A DNA stretch of 64,000 bases from Dietzia cinnamea NBRC 102147 (GTDB lineage: Bacteria; Actinomycetota; Actinomycetes; Mycobacteriales; Mycobacteriaceae). This document shows, piece by piece, positions 1 to 8,147 of the stretch. The stretch is taken from assembly GCF_001571065.1 (NCBI RefSeq), contig NZ_BCSW01000009.1, positions 1 to 64,000 of the forward strand, in the 5' to 3' direction. The position numbers and the translations under genes were made by a program. Numbering within the stretch: position 1 is the stretch's first letter; the number at the start of each line of letters is the position of its first letter. A model generated the notes under the pieces. That model had not been told where the DNA came from and ran no database searches. It saw only the letters and a list, made by a program, of their open reading frames with translations.

Positions 1-729
1 GCGGCCGGCGCGGCGGCGGGCGTCGGCGCGCTGGCCTGGGCCGGCCTCACCGCCCGCTTCCTGGCGATCCGGCTCGGTCCCGGTCCCCGGCCCGGGCACC
101 CGGAGTTCCGCGCCGAGGTGCGCCGGATGGTGCCGACGTCCCTCACCATCCCGTTCGCGGCGGTCCGCCACCGGATCGACGGGTGGCGGCGCCACCGCGG
201 GGCGACGCCGTGGCCGCCGACGCCCCGCGCGGTGCTGTTCGACCGCGACGGCACCCTCGTGCGGGACGTGCCCTACAACGGGGACCCGGCGAAGGTCGAG
301 CTCATGCCCGGCGCCCGCGAGGCCGTCGACAGGGCCCGCGCCGCCGGCCTGGCGGTCGGCGTCGTCTCCAACCAGTCCGGCATCGCCCGGGGACTGCTCG
401 ACGACGCGGCGGTCCGCGCGGTCAACGCCCGGGTCGACGAGCTCCTCGGCGGGATGGACACCTGGCGGTACTGCCCGCACGGGCCGGAGGACGGGTGCGG
501 CTGCCGCAAGCCCGAACCCGGTCTCGTCACCGCCGCCGCCGCCGACCTCGGCGTCGACCCGCGTGAGTGCGTGGTCATCGGGGACATCGGCGCCGACGTC
601 GAGGCCGCCCTGGCCGCACGCGCCCGGCCGGTCCTCGTGCCGACCCCGGTGACCCGGCCCGAGGAGGTCCGCGACGCCCCGTGCGTCGCCCCCGACCTGC
701 TCACGGCGGTGGGGGAGGTGCTGCGCTGA
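1..729 (+). CDS. GT2-type glycosyltransferase / GmhB-like HAD phosphatase fusion (5' partial)
   Basis: The frame is open from base 1, so the gene begins outside the window. Residues visible before about codon 70 look like the C-terminal tail of a family 2 glycosyltransferase (hydrophobic stretch, then a basic amphipathic segment). The rest is a HAD-IIIA domain like D-glycero-beta-D-manno-heptose 1,7-bisphosphate 7-phosphatase: DRDGT nucleophile motif, SNQSGIARG, a C-x-H-x5-C-x-C zinc loop followed by RKP, and a GDxxxD acid motif. It removes the 7-phosphate in ADP-heptose synthesis. Its stop overlaps the next ATG (TGATG). An internal GTG at 118 would give a stand-alone phosphatase of 203 residues, but the upstream frame reads as protein, so I favour a fusion. 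The GT2 assignment rests on the tail only. Confidence 0.8.
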   Translation, partial: AAGAAAGVGALAWAGLTARFLAIRLGPGPRPGHPEFRAEVRRMVPTSLTIPFAAVRHRIDGWRRHRGATPWPPTPRAVLFDRDGTLVRDVPYNGDPAKVELMPGAREAVDRARAAGLAVGVVSNQSGIARGLLDDAAVRAVNARVDELLGGMDTWRYCPHGPEDGCGCRKPEPGLVTAAAADLGVDPRECVVIGDIGADVEAALAARARPVLVPTPVTRPEEVRDAPCVAPDLLTAVGEVLR

Positions 730-1832
730 TGGGACGCACCCTGGCCGTCCGGCTCGACTCCGACGGCGACGTGCTGCTCTGCGGCCCCGCCCTGACCCTC
801 CTGGCCGAGACGGGCGACGAGGTGGACCTGCTGGTCTCCTCCCAGGGCCTCGCGGCCGCCGGGCTCCTCCCGGCGGTCTCCGAGGTGCTGGTGTACGACG
901 CCCCCTGGTCGGGCTTCCGCCCGCCGCCGGTCGACCGCGCCGCCACCGCCGGGCTGGTCGAGAGGATCGCCTCCGGGGGCTACGACCGTGCGGTGGTGTT
1001 CACCTCCTTCCACCAGAGCCCCCTGCCGATGTCCCTGCTGCTGCGGCTGGCCGGGGTGCCCTTCATCGCCGCCGCCAGCGTGGACTACCCCGGCTCGCTG
1101 CTCGACGTGCGCGTGCGCCGCGAGGACCCGCCCGGCGGCGGGCACGAGGTCGAGGCCGCCGTCGAGATCGCCGTCGCGGCCGGCGCCCGGCGACCCGCCC
1201 GGATCCCCGGTCTCGCCGTGCGGCACCCGCTCCCCGACGTGACCGACCTGCTCCCGGGCGACGGGCGCGACCTCGTCGTCGTCCACCCCGGCGCCTCCGT
1301 CCCCGCCCGGTCGCTCACGCCCGACCACGCCGGGCGCATCGTCGCGACGCTGCGCGACGCCGGGTACCTCGTCGCGGTCACCGGCGGCCCCGGCGAGCGC
1401 GACCTGGTCGACCGGACCCTCGCGGCGTGCCCCGGCGGCGACCGCCCCCGCGAGAGCCCGGGCGCCGACGGCTCCCGCCGCACCGACGGCGGTGTCCTCG
1501 ACCTCGCCGGACGCACCGACCTCGCGCAGCTGGCCGCGGTCCTCGAGCGCGCGGCCGTCGTCGTCGTCGGCAACACCGGCCCCGCCCACCTGGCCGCCGC
1601 CGTCGGCACCCCCGTCGTCTCGCTGTTCTCCCCGGTGGTCCCCGCCGACCGCTGGGCGCCCTGGGGCGTCCCCGTGCGGCTTCTCGGCGACCAACACGCG
1701 CCGTGCCGCGACACCCGCGCCCGCGAGTGCCCCGTCGACGGGCACCCGTGCCTGACCGGCGTCCCGCCGGACGAGGTGGTCGCCGCCGTCACCGGACTCG
1801 CCACGGAGAGGAGGACCCGATGCGCATCCTGA
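729..1832 (+). CDS. Glycosyltransferase family 9 (heptosyltransferase-like)
   Basis: A 367-residue GT9-type enzyme of the ADP-heptose:acceptor heptosyltransferase group. It starts with the typical MGRTLAVRLDSDGDVLLCGPAL N-terminus, has a central VVVHPGAS turn that opens the nucleotide-sugar-binding half, and ends with GNTGPAHLAAAVGTPVVSLFSP, the GT9 signature that contacts the donor. The ATG overlaps the upstream stop by one base, and the 3' end overlaps the next gene by 13 bases, so all are one transcript. A GT9 beside HldE, GmhA and GmhB domains suggests heptose transfer to a cell-surface acceptor; the acceptor cannot be read from the sequence. A Gly/Arg-rich insert near residue 240 is unlike most family members. 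Confidence 0.88.
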   Translation: MGRTLAVRLDSDGDVLLCGPALTLLAETGDEVDLLVSSQGLAAAGLLPAVSEVLVYDAPWSGFRPPPVDRAATAGLVERIASGGYDRAVVFTSFHQSPLPMSLLLRLAGVPFIAAASVDYPGSLLDVRVRREDPPGGGHEVEAAVEIAVAAGARRPARIPGLAVRHPLPDVTDLLPGDGRDLVVVHPGASVPARSLTPDHAGRIVATLRDAGYLVAVTGGPGERDLVDRTLAACPGGDRPRESPGADGSRRTDGGVLDLAGRTDLAQLAAVLERAAVVVVGNTGPAHLAAAVGTPVVSLFSPVVPADRWAPWGVPVRLLGDQHAPCRDTRARECPVDGHPCLTGVPPDEVVAAVTGLATERRTRCAS

Positions 1833-2791
1833 TCTGGCACGTCCACGGCTCCTGGACCACGTCCTTCGTCCAGGGGGACCACGAGTACCTCGTGCCCGTC
1901 CTGCCGGACCGGGGCCCCGACGGCCGCGGCCGCGCACAGACGTGGGACTGGCCCGCCTCGGTTTCCGAGCTCGACCCCGGGCAGCTGCGCGACCGGGCCG
2001 CGGACGGCGGGATCGACGTCGTGATCCTCCAACGCGCCCACGAGGTCGACCTGCTGCGCGAGTGGACCGGACTACGGGCCGGCGTCGACGTGCCGGCCGT
2101 CTATGTCGAGCACGACACGCCCCGCGAGCACGCGGCCGGGTCCCGGCACCCGATGGCCGACCAGGACCGGGTGCCCGTCATCCACGTCACCCGCTTCAAC
2201 CGCATGATGTGGGACTGCGGATCCGCTCGCACGGGCGTGGTCGAGCACGGCATCGTCGATCCCGGGCGGTCGTGGACGGGGGAGGACGCCAGCCTCGCCG
2301 TCGTCGTCAACGAACCGGTACGCCGTGGTCGCATCGCCGGCACCGACCTCGTCGTGGACCTGGGACGTCAGGTGCCCCTCCACGTCTACGGCATGGGGAT
2401 GGACGAGCTCGCCGAGCTCGCACCGCACCTCGCACCGACGCTGCACGAGAACCCGCCCCAGGCCGAACTGCACCGCACGCTCGGCCGGCACCGCGCCTAT
2501 TTCCACCCGTACCGCTGGACCAGCCTCGGCCTGGCCCTGCTCGAGGCCATGACGCTCGGCATGCCAGTCCTGGCGCTGAGCACCACCGAGGCGCCCCACG
2601 CGGTGCCGCCCGAGGCGGGCCTGCTCAGCAACGACCCCGACGAACTGCTCGCGCGCGCCCGGGACTGGCTCCACGACCGCGACGCCGCCGCGGCGACCGG
2701 CGCCGCCGCCCGGGACCACGCACTGCGCCACTACGGACTCGGCCGCTTCCTGGCGGACTGGGACACCGTCCTGCAGGAGATGACGACATGA
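1820..2791 (+). CDS. GT4-like glycosyltransferase
   Basis: A 323-residue GT-B-fold glycosyltransferase. The C-terminal half has HPYRWTSLGLALLEAMTLGMPVLAL, matching the donor-binding helix of GT4 enzymes with the E-x7-E spacing partly kept, followed by an AGLLSNDPDELLARARDWL tail helix. The N-terminal half begins MRILIWHVHGSW and carries YVEHDTPREH, conserved in small actinobacterial GT4-like proteins of heptose loci. The start overlaps the preceding gene by 13 bases, and the stop shares ATGA with the next start, so translation is probably coupled. Sugar specificity is unknown; placement inside the heptose operon suggests extension or capping of the same glycan. Confidence 0.8.
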   Translation: MRILIWHVHGSWTTSFVQGDHEYLVPVLPDRGPDGRGRAQTWDWPASVSELDPGQLRDRAADGGIDVVILQRAHEVDLLREWTGLRAGVDVPAVYVEHDTPREHAAGSRHPMADQDRVPVIHVTRFNRMMWDCGSARTGVVEHGIVDPGRSWTGEDASLAVVVNEPVRRGRIAGTDLVVDLGRQVPLHVYGMGMDELAELAPHLAPTLHENPPQAELHRTLGRHRAYFHPYRWTSLGLALLEAMTLGMPVLALSTTEAPHAVPPEAGLLSNDPDELLARARDWLHDRDAAAATGAAARDHALRHYGLGRFLADWDTVLQEMTT

Positions 2792-4617
2792 GGATCGCCC
2801 TGGTATCGGAACACGCGAGTCCACTGGCCGCGCTCGGCGGGGAGGACGCGGGCGGGCAGAACGTCTACGTCGCCGAGCTGGCGACCGGCCTCGGCGCGCG
2901 CGGGCACGACGTCACCGTCTACACCCGTAGAGAGTCGGCCTCGGCTCCCGGGACGATCCGGCTCGCCGAGCGAGTACGGCTGGTCCACGTCACCGCCGGC
3001 CCACCGGCGCCGCTGCCCAAGGACGAGCTCGCCCCCTACATGGACGAGTTCGGGCGCGCGCTGGCGCGGCACTGGCTCGCCGACGGCGTCCCCGACGTCG
3101 CCCACGCCCACTTCTGGATGTCCGGCCTGGCCGTTCATCGCGCCCGGCAGACGGTCGACGTGCCCTTCCTCCAGACGTTCCACGCCCTCGGCGCGGTCAA
3201 GCGACGCCATCAGGGCAGCGCGGACACCAGCCCGCCCGGCCGCCTCGCCGACGAGGTCGCGCTCGCGACCGGCGCCGACGCCGTCACCGCCAGCTGCCGC
3301 GACGAACGCCGTGAGCTCGTCGACCTCGGCACCGACCCCGACCGGATCCACGTCATCCCCTGCGGGGTCGATCTCGAACTGTTCCGCCCCGACGCCCACC
3401 AGACGCGTGCGGAACACCTGCCGTCGCGCCGCGACGGGTACCGCCGGATCGTCTCCCTCGGCCGGATGGTGCCGCGCAAGGGCATCGACCACGCCATCCG
3501 CACGCTCACCTCCATCCCCGACGCCGACCTCGTCGTGGCCGGCGGACCCGACCGTGCGGAACTCGACCGCGACCCCGAGGCCGTGCGGCTGCAGGCGCTC
3601 GCGCGCGAACTCGGGGTGGACGACCGGGTGACCTTCACCGGGCGGCTCGACCGCCCGGACGCCGCGGCCCTCCTCGCCTCCGCCGACGTCGTGGTGGTGA
3701 CCCCGTGGTACGAACCTTTCGGCATGGTCCCGCTCGAGGCCATGGCGTGCGGCCGCCCCCTCGTCGGCACGGCCGTGGGCGGGCTGCTCGACTCGGTCGA
3801 CGACGGCGTCACCGGGCTACTCGTGCCACCCGGCGACCAGGCCGCCGTCACCCGGGCGGTGACCGAGCTGCTCGACGACCGTGACCACGCGGAGGCCATG
3901 GGCGCCGCCGCGCGCCGCCGGGCCGAGACGCTCTTCTCCTGGGACGGCGTCGTGGACGCGACCCTCGCCGCCTACGCGGACGCCGCGCGGTCGGCCGCCC
4001 CCCGCACGGCAGGGGACGCGACCCCCGCGAGCGGGTGGCTCGAGTCGCACCTCGGGGGACTGCGCGCGGCCCTCGACGACGTCGCCCGACACGGACCCAC
4101 CCTCGACCGGTGGGCGGGCCGGCTCACCGCGCGCCTGCTCGCGGGCGGCCGGCTCCTCGCCGCCGGCAACGGCGGCAGCGCGGCCGAGGCCCAACACTTC
4201 ACGGCCGAGTTCGTCGGACGGTTCATCGACGACCGGCGTCCCGTCTCCGCGATCGCCCTGACCTCCGACCTGTCCGGACTCACCGCGATCGGCAACGACT
4301 ACGGCTACGCCGAGGTCTTCGCCCGCCAGGTCGAGGCACACGCCTCGCCGGGCGACATCCTCGTGTTGCTGTCCACGAGCGGCACCAGCGAGAACGTCAT
4401 CGCCGCCGCCCGCCGGGCGCGCGAACGAGGGGTCACCACATGGGCGCTCACCGGAGGCGGACCCAGCCCGCTCGAGCAGGAGTGCGACGAGTCGATCCGG
4501 GTCGCCTCCTGCAACACGGCGGTGATCCAGGAGTGTCACCTGGTGCTCCTGCACGCCCTCGCGGCCGCCGTGGACACGCGGCTGCCCCGGAGCCGAGAGG
4601 TGGACAATGCACGCTGA
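2788..4617 (+). CDS. GT4 glycosyltransferase / GmhA sedoheptulose-7-phosphate isomerase fusion
   Basis: A 609-residue two-domain protein. Residues 1 to about 405 are a GT4 enzyme: GGEDAGGQNVYVAELA near the N-terminus, RIVSLGRMVPRKGID, and EPFGMVPLEAMACGRP near residue 309. Residues about 415-609 are a SIS-fold phosphoheptose isomerase: NGGSAAEAQHF near 460, TSDLSGLTAIGNDYG, LSTSGTSENV, and ECHLVLLHAL carrying the expected catalytic His near 583. GmhA converts sedoheptulose 7-phosphate to D-glycero-D-manno-heptose 7-phosphate, the entry step of the pathway. No stop or frameshift separates the domains, so the fusion is real in this sequence. ATGA overlap upstream and an 11-base overlap with hldE downstream put it mid-operon. 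Confidence 0.9.
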   Translation: MRIALVSEHASPLAALGGEDAGGQNVYVAELATGLGARGHDVTVYTRRESASAPGTIRLAERVRLVHVTAGPPAPLPKDELAPYMDEFGRALARHWLADGVPDVAHAHFWMSGLAVHRARQTVDVPFLQTFHALGAVKRRHQGSADTSPPGRLADEVALATGADAVTASCRDERRELVDLGTDPDRIHVIPCGVDLELFRPDAHQTRAEHLPSRRDGYRRIVSLGRMVPRKGIDHAIRTLTSIPDADLVVAGGPDRAELDRDPEAVRLQALARELGVDDRVTFTGRLDRPDAAALLASADVVVVTPWYEPFGMVPLEAMACGRPLVGTAVGGLLDSVDDGVTGLLVPPGDQAAVTRAVTELLDDRDHAEAMGAAARRRAETLFSWDGVVDATLAAYADAARSAAPRTAGDATPASGWLESHLGGLRAALDDVARHGPTLDRWAGRLTARLLAGGRLLAAGNGGSAAEAQHFTAEFVGRFIDDRRPVSAIALTSDLSGLTAIGNDYGYAEVFARQVEAHASPGDILVLLSTSGTSENVIAAARRARERGVTTWALTGGGPSPLEQECDESIRVASCNTAVIQECHLVLLHALAAAVDTRLPRSREVDNAR

Positions 4618-5980
4618 ACCCGTGGCCGTCGTCGGAGACGTCGTCCTCGACCGTGACCTCGAGGGCACGTCGACCAGGCTGTGCCCCGACGCCCCCGTCC
4701 CCGTCGTGGACGCCGACCACACGCGCGTGAGTCCCGGCGGCGCCGGGTTGGCGGCGCTCATGTGCGCGCGGATCGACCGCGTGCCCCGCGTCCGGCTCGT
4801 CGCGCCCCTGGCCGACGACGCCGCCGGGAAGACGCTGCGTTCCGAGCTCGCCGACATCGAGGTCCGCGCGCTCGGGCACAAGGGCGGCACCCGCACCAAG
4901 ACCCGCATCCGGGCCGGCGGCCAGACGCTGCTCCGCGTGGACGACGGTGGGCCGGCCACACCGCGCGATGTCGACCCCGCCCGGTTGGCGGACGCGCTGG
5001 CCGGGGCGGTCGTGCTCGTGAGTGACTACGGCGCGGGGACCACCCGCGACCCGGCCGTGCGCGCGGGGCTCGAGCACGCCGCGCGGGACGGCGACGTGGT
5101 CTGGGACCCGCACCCCCGGGGCGGGTCGCCCGTGACGGGGTGCGCTGTCGTCACCCCGAACCTGGCCGAGGCCCTCGACGCGGCGGGTGCCCTCGGTCTC
5201 GACGCCGACCCGGAACGGCCGGGCGAACTCGCCCGTGCGCTCCGGCGCGCCTGGGAGGCCCGCGCCGTGGTCGTCACCGTCGGCTCCGAGGGCGCCTGGC
5301 TCGCAGAGGGGGACGACCTGCGGCAGATCCCGTCCGGCGGGCGCGAGGCCGGCGACCCGTGCGGCGCGGGCGACCGCGTCGCGGCGTCGATCGCCGCGTC
5401 GTTGAGCCGGCGGGAGTCGGCGGCCACCGCGGCGGTCCGGGCCGTGGCCGACGCCTCCCGGTGGGTGGCGGAGGGCGGCGCCGCCGGGTTCCGCGGCCGC
5501 GGCAACCAGCCCGCACCGAGCACCCTCGACGGCTTCGCCCACCGCATCGCCCGCACCCGTGAGGCGGGCGGGGTCGTCGTCGCGACCGGCGGCTGCTTCG
5601 ACGTCCTGCACGCCGGACACGCGCAGTACCTCCGCGCCGCCCGCGAGCTGGGCGACCTGCTGGTGGTCCTGCTCAACTCCGACGCCTCCGTACGCAGGCT
5701 CAAGGGGCCCGGCCGGCCGGTCAACCCGGTCGCCGACCGGCGCGCGTTGCTCGAGGCGCTGGCCAGCGTCGACGCCGTGGTGGTGTTCGACGAGGACGAC
5801 CCGCGTCACGCACTGGACGCACTGCGGCCCGACGTCTGGGTCAAGGGTGGCGACTACCGCGTGGCCGACCTGCCGGAGGCGCCGATCGTCCACGGCTGGG
5901 GCGGCCGGGTCGAGATCCTCCCGCTCCTGTCCGGTCGGTCCACGACCTCGATCCTCGATCGGATCAGCGATGCCGGTTGA
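4607..5980 (+). CDS. hldE: Bifunctional heptose-7-phosphate kinase / heptose-1-phosphate adenylyltransferase
   Basis: A 457-residue HldE (RfaE) homologue with both domains. The N-terminal PfkB kinase has SPGGAGLAAL near the start and DPCGAGD with the catalytic Asp near residues 250-256. The C-terminal nucleotidyltransferase has GGCFDVLHAGH near 328, LKGPGRPVNPVADR and VKGGDY near 411. It phosphorylates heptose 7-phosphate at O1 and, after GmhB acts, adenylylates heptose 1-phosphate to ADP-D-glycero-D-manno-heptose. The ATG overlaps the GmhA fusion by 11 bases, and the 3' end overlaps the next GT9 by 11. Length and domain order match the proteobacterial enzyme, which marks this as an ADP-heptose rather than a GDP-heptose route. 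Confidence 0.93.
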   Translation: MHAEPVAVVGDVVLDRDLEGTSTRLCPDAPVPVVDADHTRVSPGGAGLAALMCARIDRVPRVRLVAPLADDAAGKTLRSELADIEVRALGHKGGTRTKTRIRAGGQTLLRVDDGGPATPRDVDPARLADALAGAVVLVSDYGAGTTRDPAVRAGLEHAARDGDVVWDPHPRGGSPVTGCAVVTPNLAEALDAAGALGLDADPERPGELARALRRAWEARAVVVTVGSEGAWLAEGDDLRQIPSGGREAGDPCGAGDRVAASIAASLSRRESAATAAVRAVADASRWVAEGGAAGFRGRGNQPAPSTLDGFAHRIARTREAGGVVVATGGCFDVLHAGHAQYLRAARELGDLLVVLLNSDASVRRLKGPGRPVNPVADRRALLEALASVDAVVVFDEDDPRHALDALRPDVWVKGGDYRVADLPEAPIVHGWGGRVEILPLLSGRSTTSILDRISDAG

Positions 5981-7037
5981 GCCGTACACCGCCGAGGCGC
6001 TCCGGGCGGCCGGGGTGCCCACGCACATCGACGTCGCCCGTGAGGAGTCGTGGGCGCTGCGACCGGAGGACATCGGATCCGGCGACGTGCTCGCCCTCCG
6101 TGCCCTCGGGATGGGGGACGCCCTCACCGGTATCGCACCGCTGCGGGGCCTGCGACGACTGGCACCGGGGTTCCGCCTCGTGCTGGCGGCCCCGGCAGGG
6201 GTCGGGGGCTGGCTGGCCCGCCTGGGCGTGGTCGACGCGGTCCTGCCGACCCCCGGCCTGGTCCCGCTCGGGCCGATCCGTGGGGGGCATATCGCCGTGG
6301 ACCTGCACGGCAACGGACCGGCCAGTCGCGGCCTGCTCACCGCCACGGGCCCTGGCCGCCTCATCGGGTTCGACTGCCCGGAGGTGGGGCACACCGGCCC
6401 GCCCTGGCACCGGGACGAACACGAGGTCCGCCGGTGGTGCCGCCTGGTGAGCGACGCCGGCGGGCCGTGCGGTCCCGAGGACCTCCGCCTCACCGGCTCG
6501 TCCGGCGGATCATCCGGCCGGGCTCCCGGGGGGCCGGTCGTCGTCCACCCCGGCGCCGCCGCGCCCGCCCGACGCTGGCCGGTCGGGCGGTGGACGGCCG
6601 TCGCGCGCGCGCTGGCCGAGGACGGTCACCGCGTGGTGGTCACCGGCTCGGCCGACGAGGCGGCGTTGACGGCCGAGGTCGCCGGGTCGACCCCCGGCGC
6701 GACCGATGCCGGGGGAGCACTCGACCTCGACGCCCTGACCGACCTCGTCCGCGGGGCCGCACTCGTCCTCAGCGGGGACACCGGCATCGCGCACCTCGCG
6801 ACGGCGCTGGCCACCCCGTCGGTGGTTCTCTTCGGCCCCGTCCCGCCCCGCTGGTGGGGTCCGCTCATCGACCCTCACCTGCACCACGTCCTGTGGCACG
6901 GCGACCCGGACGCCGACTCGTGGGGCGACCCCCACGGTGACGTCGTCGATCCGCGACTGGACGCCGTGCGGACCGACGAGGTGCTCGATTCCGCCTTCGA
7001 CCTACTCAGCCACGACACGGGGAGGACCACATCATGA
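5970..7037 (+). CDS. Second GT9 family heptosyltransferase-like protein
   Basis: 355 residues. It carries a GT9 C-terminal half with [15 protein letters not shown] and [23 protein letters not shown], the donor-binding signature also present in the GT9 at 729. The N-terminal half has [22 protein letters not shown], the usual opening loop of the family. Two GT9s in one operon imply either two sequential heptose additions or two different acceptors. The ATG lies inside the end of hldE (11-base overlap), and the stop shares ATGA with the following SDR. The first 35 or so residues precede the canonical fold, so a start further in is possible, but the overlap geometry favours this one. Confidence 0.85.
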   Translation: MPVEPYTAEALRAAGVPTHIDVAREESWALRPEDIGSGDVLALRALGMGDALTGIAPLRGLRRLAPGFRLVLAAPAGVGGWLARLGVVDAVLPTPGLVPLGPIRGGHIAVDLHGNGPASRGLLTATGPGRLIGFDCPEVGHTGPPWHRDEHEVRRWCRLVSDAGGPCGPEDLRLTGSSGGSSGRAPGGPVVVHPGAAAPARRWPVGRWTAVARALAEDGHRVVVTGSADEAALTAEVAGSTPGATDAGGALDLDALTDLVRGAALVLSGDTGIAHLATALATPSVVLFGPVPPRWWGPLIDPHLHHVLWHGDPDADSWGDPHGDVVDPRLDAVRTDEVLDSAFDLLSHDTGRTTS

Positions 7038-8005
7038 CCCGAACCATCGCACGGGCCGTCGTCACCGGAGGCGCCGGCTTCCTCGGCAGCCACCTGTGCA
7101 CCGAGCTCCGCCGCCGCGGCGTCGAGGTGGTCGCCCTGGACAACTTCCTCACCGGCACCCCGGACAACCTCGCGCACCTCGCGGCGGACACGGGGTTCCA
7201 GTTGATGGAGCGCGACGTCACCGACTACGTCCACGTGCCGGGCCCGGTCGACCTCGTCCTGCACTTCGCGTCCCCGGCCTCACCGATCGACTACCTCAAG
7301 TTGCCCATCCACACCCTTCGAGTGGGATCTCAGGGCACGCACAACGCCCTGGGCCTCGCCCGCGACAAGGGCGCGCGGTTCCTCCTGGCCTCGACCTCCG
7401 AGGTGTACGGCGACCCGCTCGTGCACCCCCAGCCCGAGACATACTGGGGCAACGTCAACCCGGTCGGCCCCCGAGGGGTGTACGACGAGGCCAAGCGGTA
7501 CGCGGAGGCACTCACCGAGGCCTACCGCACCACCCACGGCGTCGACACGGCGATCGTGCGCATCTTCAACACCTTCGGCCCCCGTATGCGCCCCCACGAC
7601 GGGCGGGCGATCCCGACCTTCATCAGGCAGGCGCTGCGCGGCGAGGAACTCACCGTGGCCGGCGACGGATCCCAGACCCGGTCGGTGTGCTTCGTCGACG
7701 ATCTCGTGCGCGGGATCCTCGCGTTGGCCGAATCGGGCCACGCGGGGCCGATGAACATCGGCAACCCCAACGAGCTCGAGGTCCTGCGCATCGCGAGCGA
7801 CGTCATCGAGGTGGTGGGGTCGTCCTCGCGGATCCGGTACATCGACCGTCCCGTCGACGACCCGCAGGTCCGGCGCCCGGACACCGCACTGGCCGCCGAG
7901 GCGCTGGGGTGGGAGCCGACGGTGTCGTGGCGTGACGGACTCCGGCGGACGGTCGAGTGGTTCCGCACGAGGACGCCACAGGAGTTGTCCGCGCCCTCCG
8001 CGTGA
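7034..8005 (+). CDS. Extended SDR, UDP-glucuronate decarboxylase (UXS)-like
   Basis: 323 residues. The NAD motif [10 protein letters not shown] is near residue 11, and [20 protein letters not shown], a hallmark of UDP-xylose synthases, near residue 77. STSEVYGDP supplies the catalytic Ser/Thr and [12 protein letters not shown] supplies the YxxxK pair. [11 protein letters not shown] and [12 protein letters not shown] are conserved substrate-side motifs. The family makes UDP-xylose from UDP-glucuronate; NAD and substrate specificity here are inferred. It is the last gene of the heptose operon (ATGA overlap upstream). It is not a convincing HldD: the expected epimerase signature is absent, so the L-glycero epimer step is not encoded here. 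A CRP-like palindrome overlaps its stop codon. Confidence 0.85.
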   Translation: MTRTIARAVVTGGAGFLGSHLCTELRRRGVEVVALDNFLTGTPDNLAHLAADTGFQLMERDVTDYVHVPGPVDLVLHFASPASPIDYLKLPIHTLRVGSQGTHNALGLARDKGARFLLASTSEVYGDPLVHPQPETYWGNVNPVGPRGVYDEAKRYAEALTEAYRTTHGVDTAIVRIFNTFGPRMRPHDGRAIPTFIRQALRGEELTVAGDGSQTRSVCFVDDLVRGILALAESGHAGPMNIGNPNELEVLRIASDVIEVVGSSSRIRYIDRPVDDPQVRRPDTALAAEALGWEPTVSWRDGLRRTVEWFRTRTPQELSAPSA

Positions 8006-8016
8006 GCCAGATCACC
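8001..8016. promoter_or_regulatory. Candidate CRP/GlxR operator, site 1
   Basis: GTGA-N6-TCAC with flanks C and C, matching the core of the actinobacterial CRP/GlxR consensus TGTGA-N6-TCACA. It overlaps the stop codon of the SDR gene and lies about 130 bases upstream of the MFS start. Assignment is by motif only. Confidence 0.4.
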
Positions 8017-8043
8017 CACCCTCCACTTTCGGGTGTAACGGGG

Positions 8044-8059
8044 TGTGGCAGCCATCACA
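8044..8059. promoter_or_regulatory. Candidate CRP/GlxR operator, site 2
   Basis: TGTGG-CAGCCA-TCACA: one mismatch from the CRP/GlxR consensus half-sites. It is 28 bases downstream of site 1 and about 90 bases before the MFS start. Paired sites suggest carbon-status control of the importer. Confidence 0.45.
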
Positions 8060-8147
8060 TACCTTGTCCGTCAATCGGCGTTTACGCGCCGGGGACCACC
8101 CCGCCGGGTCTTCCGCCCGACGGCCCCTTACAGGACTTGGAGTTGTC

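Noticed and set aside
273-1937. A 554-codon minus-strand frame over the GmhB domain and the first GT9
   Set aside because: Antisense shadow; the plus-strand motifs (DRDGT, GT9 signature) are decisive.
4448-6493. A 681-codon minus-strand frame over hldE and the second GT9
   Set aside because: It is antisense to genes with clear active-site motifs and is Arg/Pro/Gly-rich without domains.
7932-8147. An N-terminal extension of the MFS gene
   Set aside because: The extra codons overlap the SDR end and the CRP-like sites and lack membrane-protein character; TTG at 8148 has a good ribosome site.
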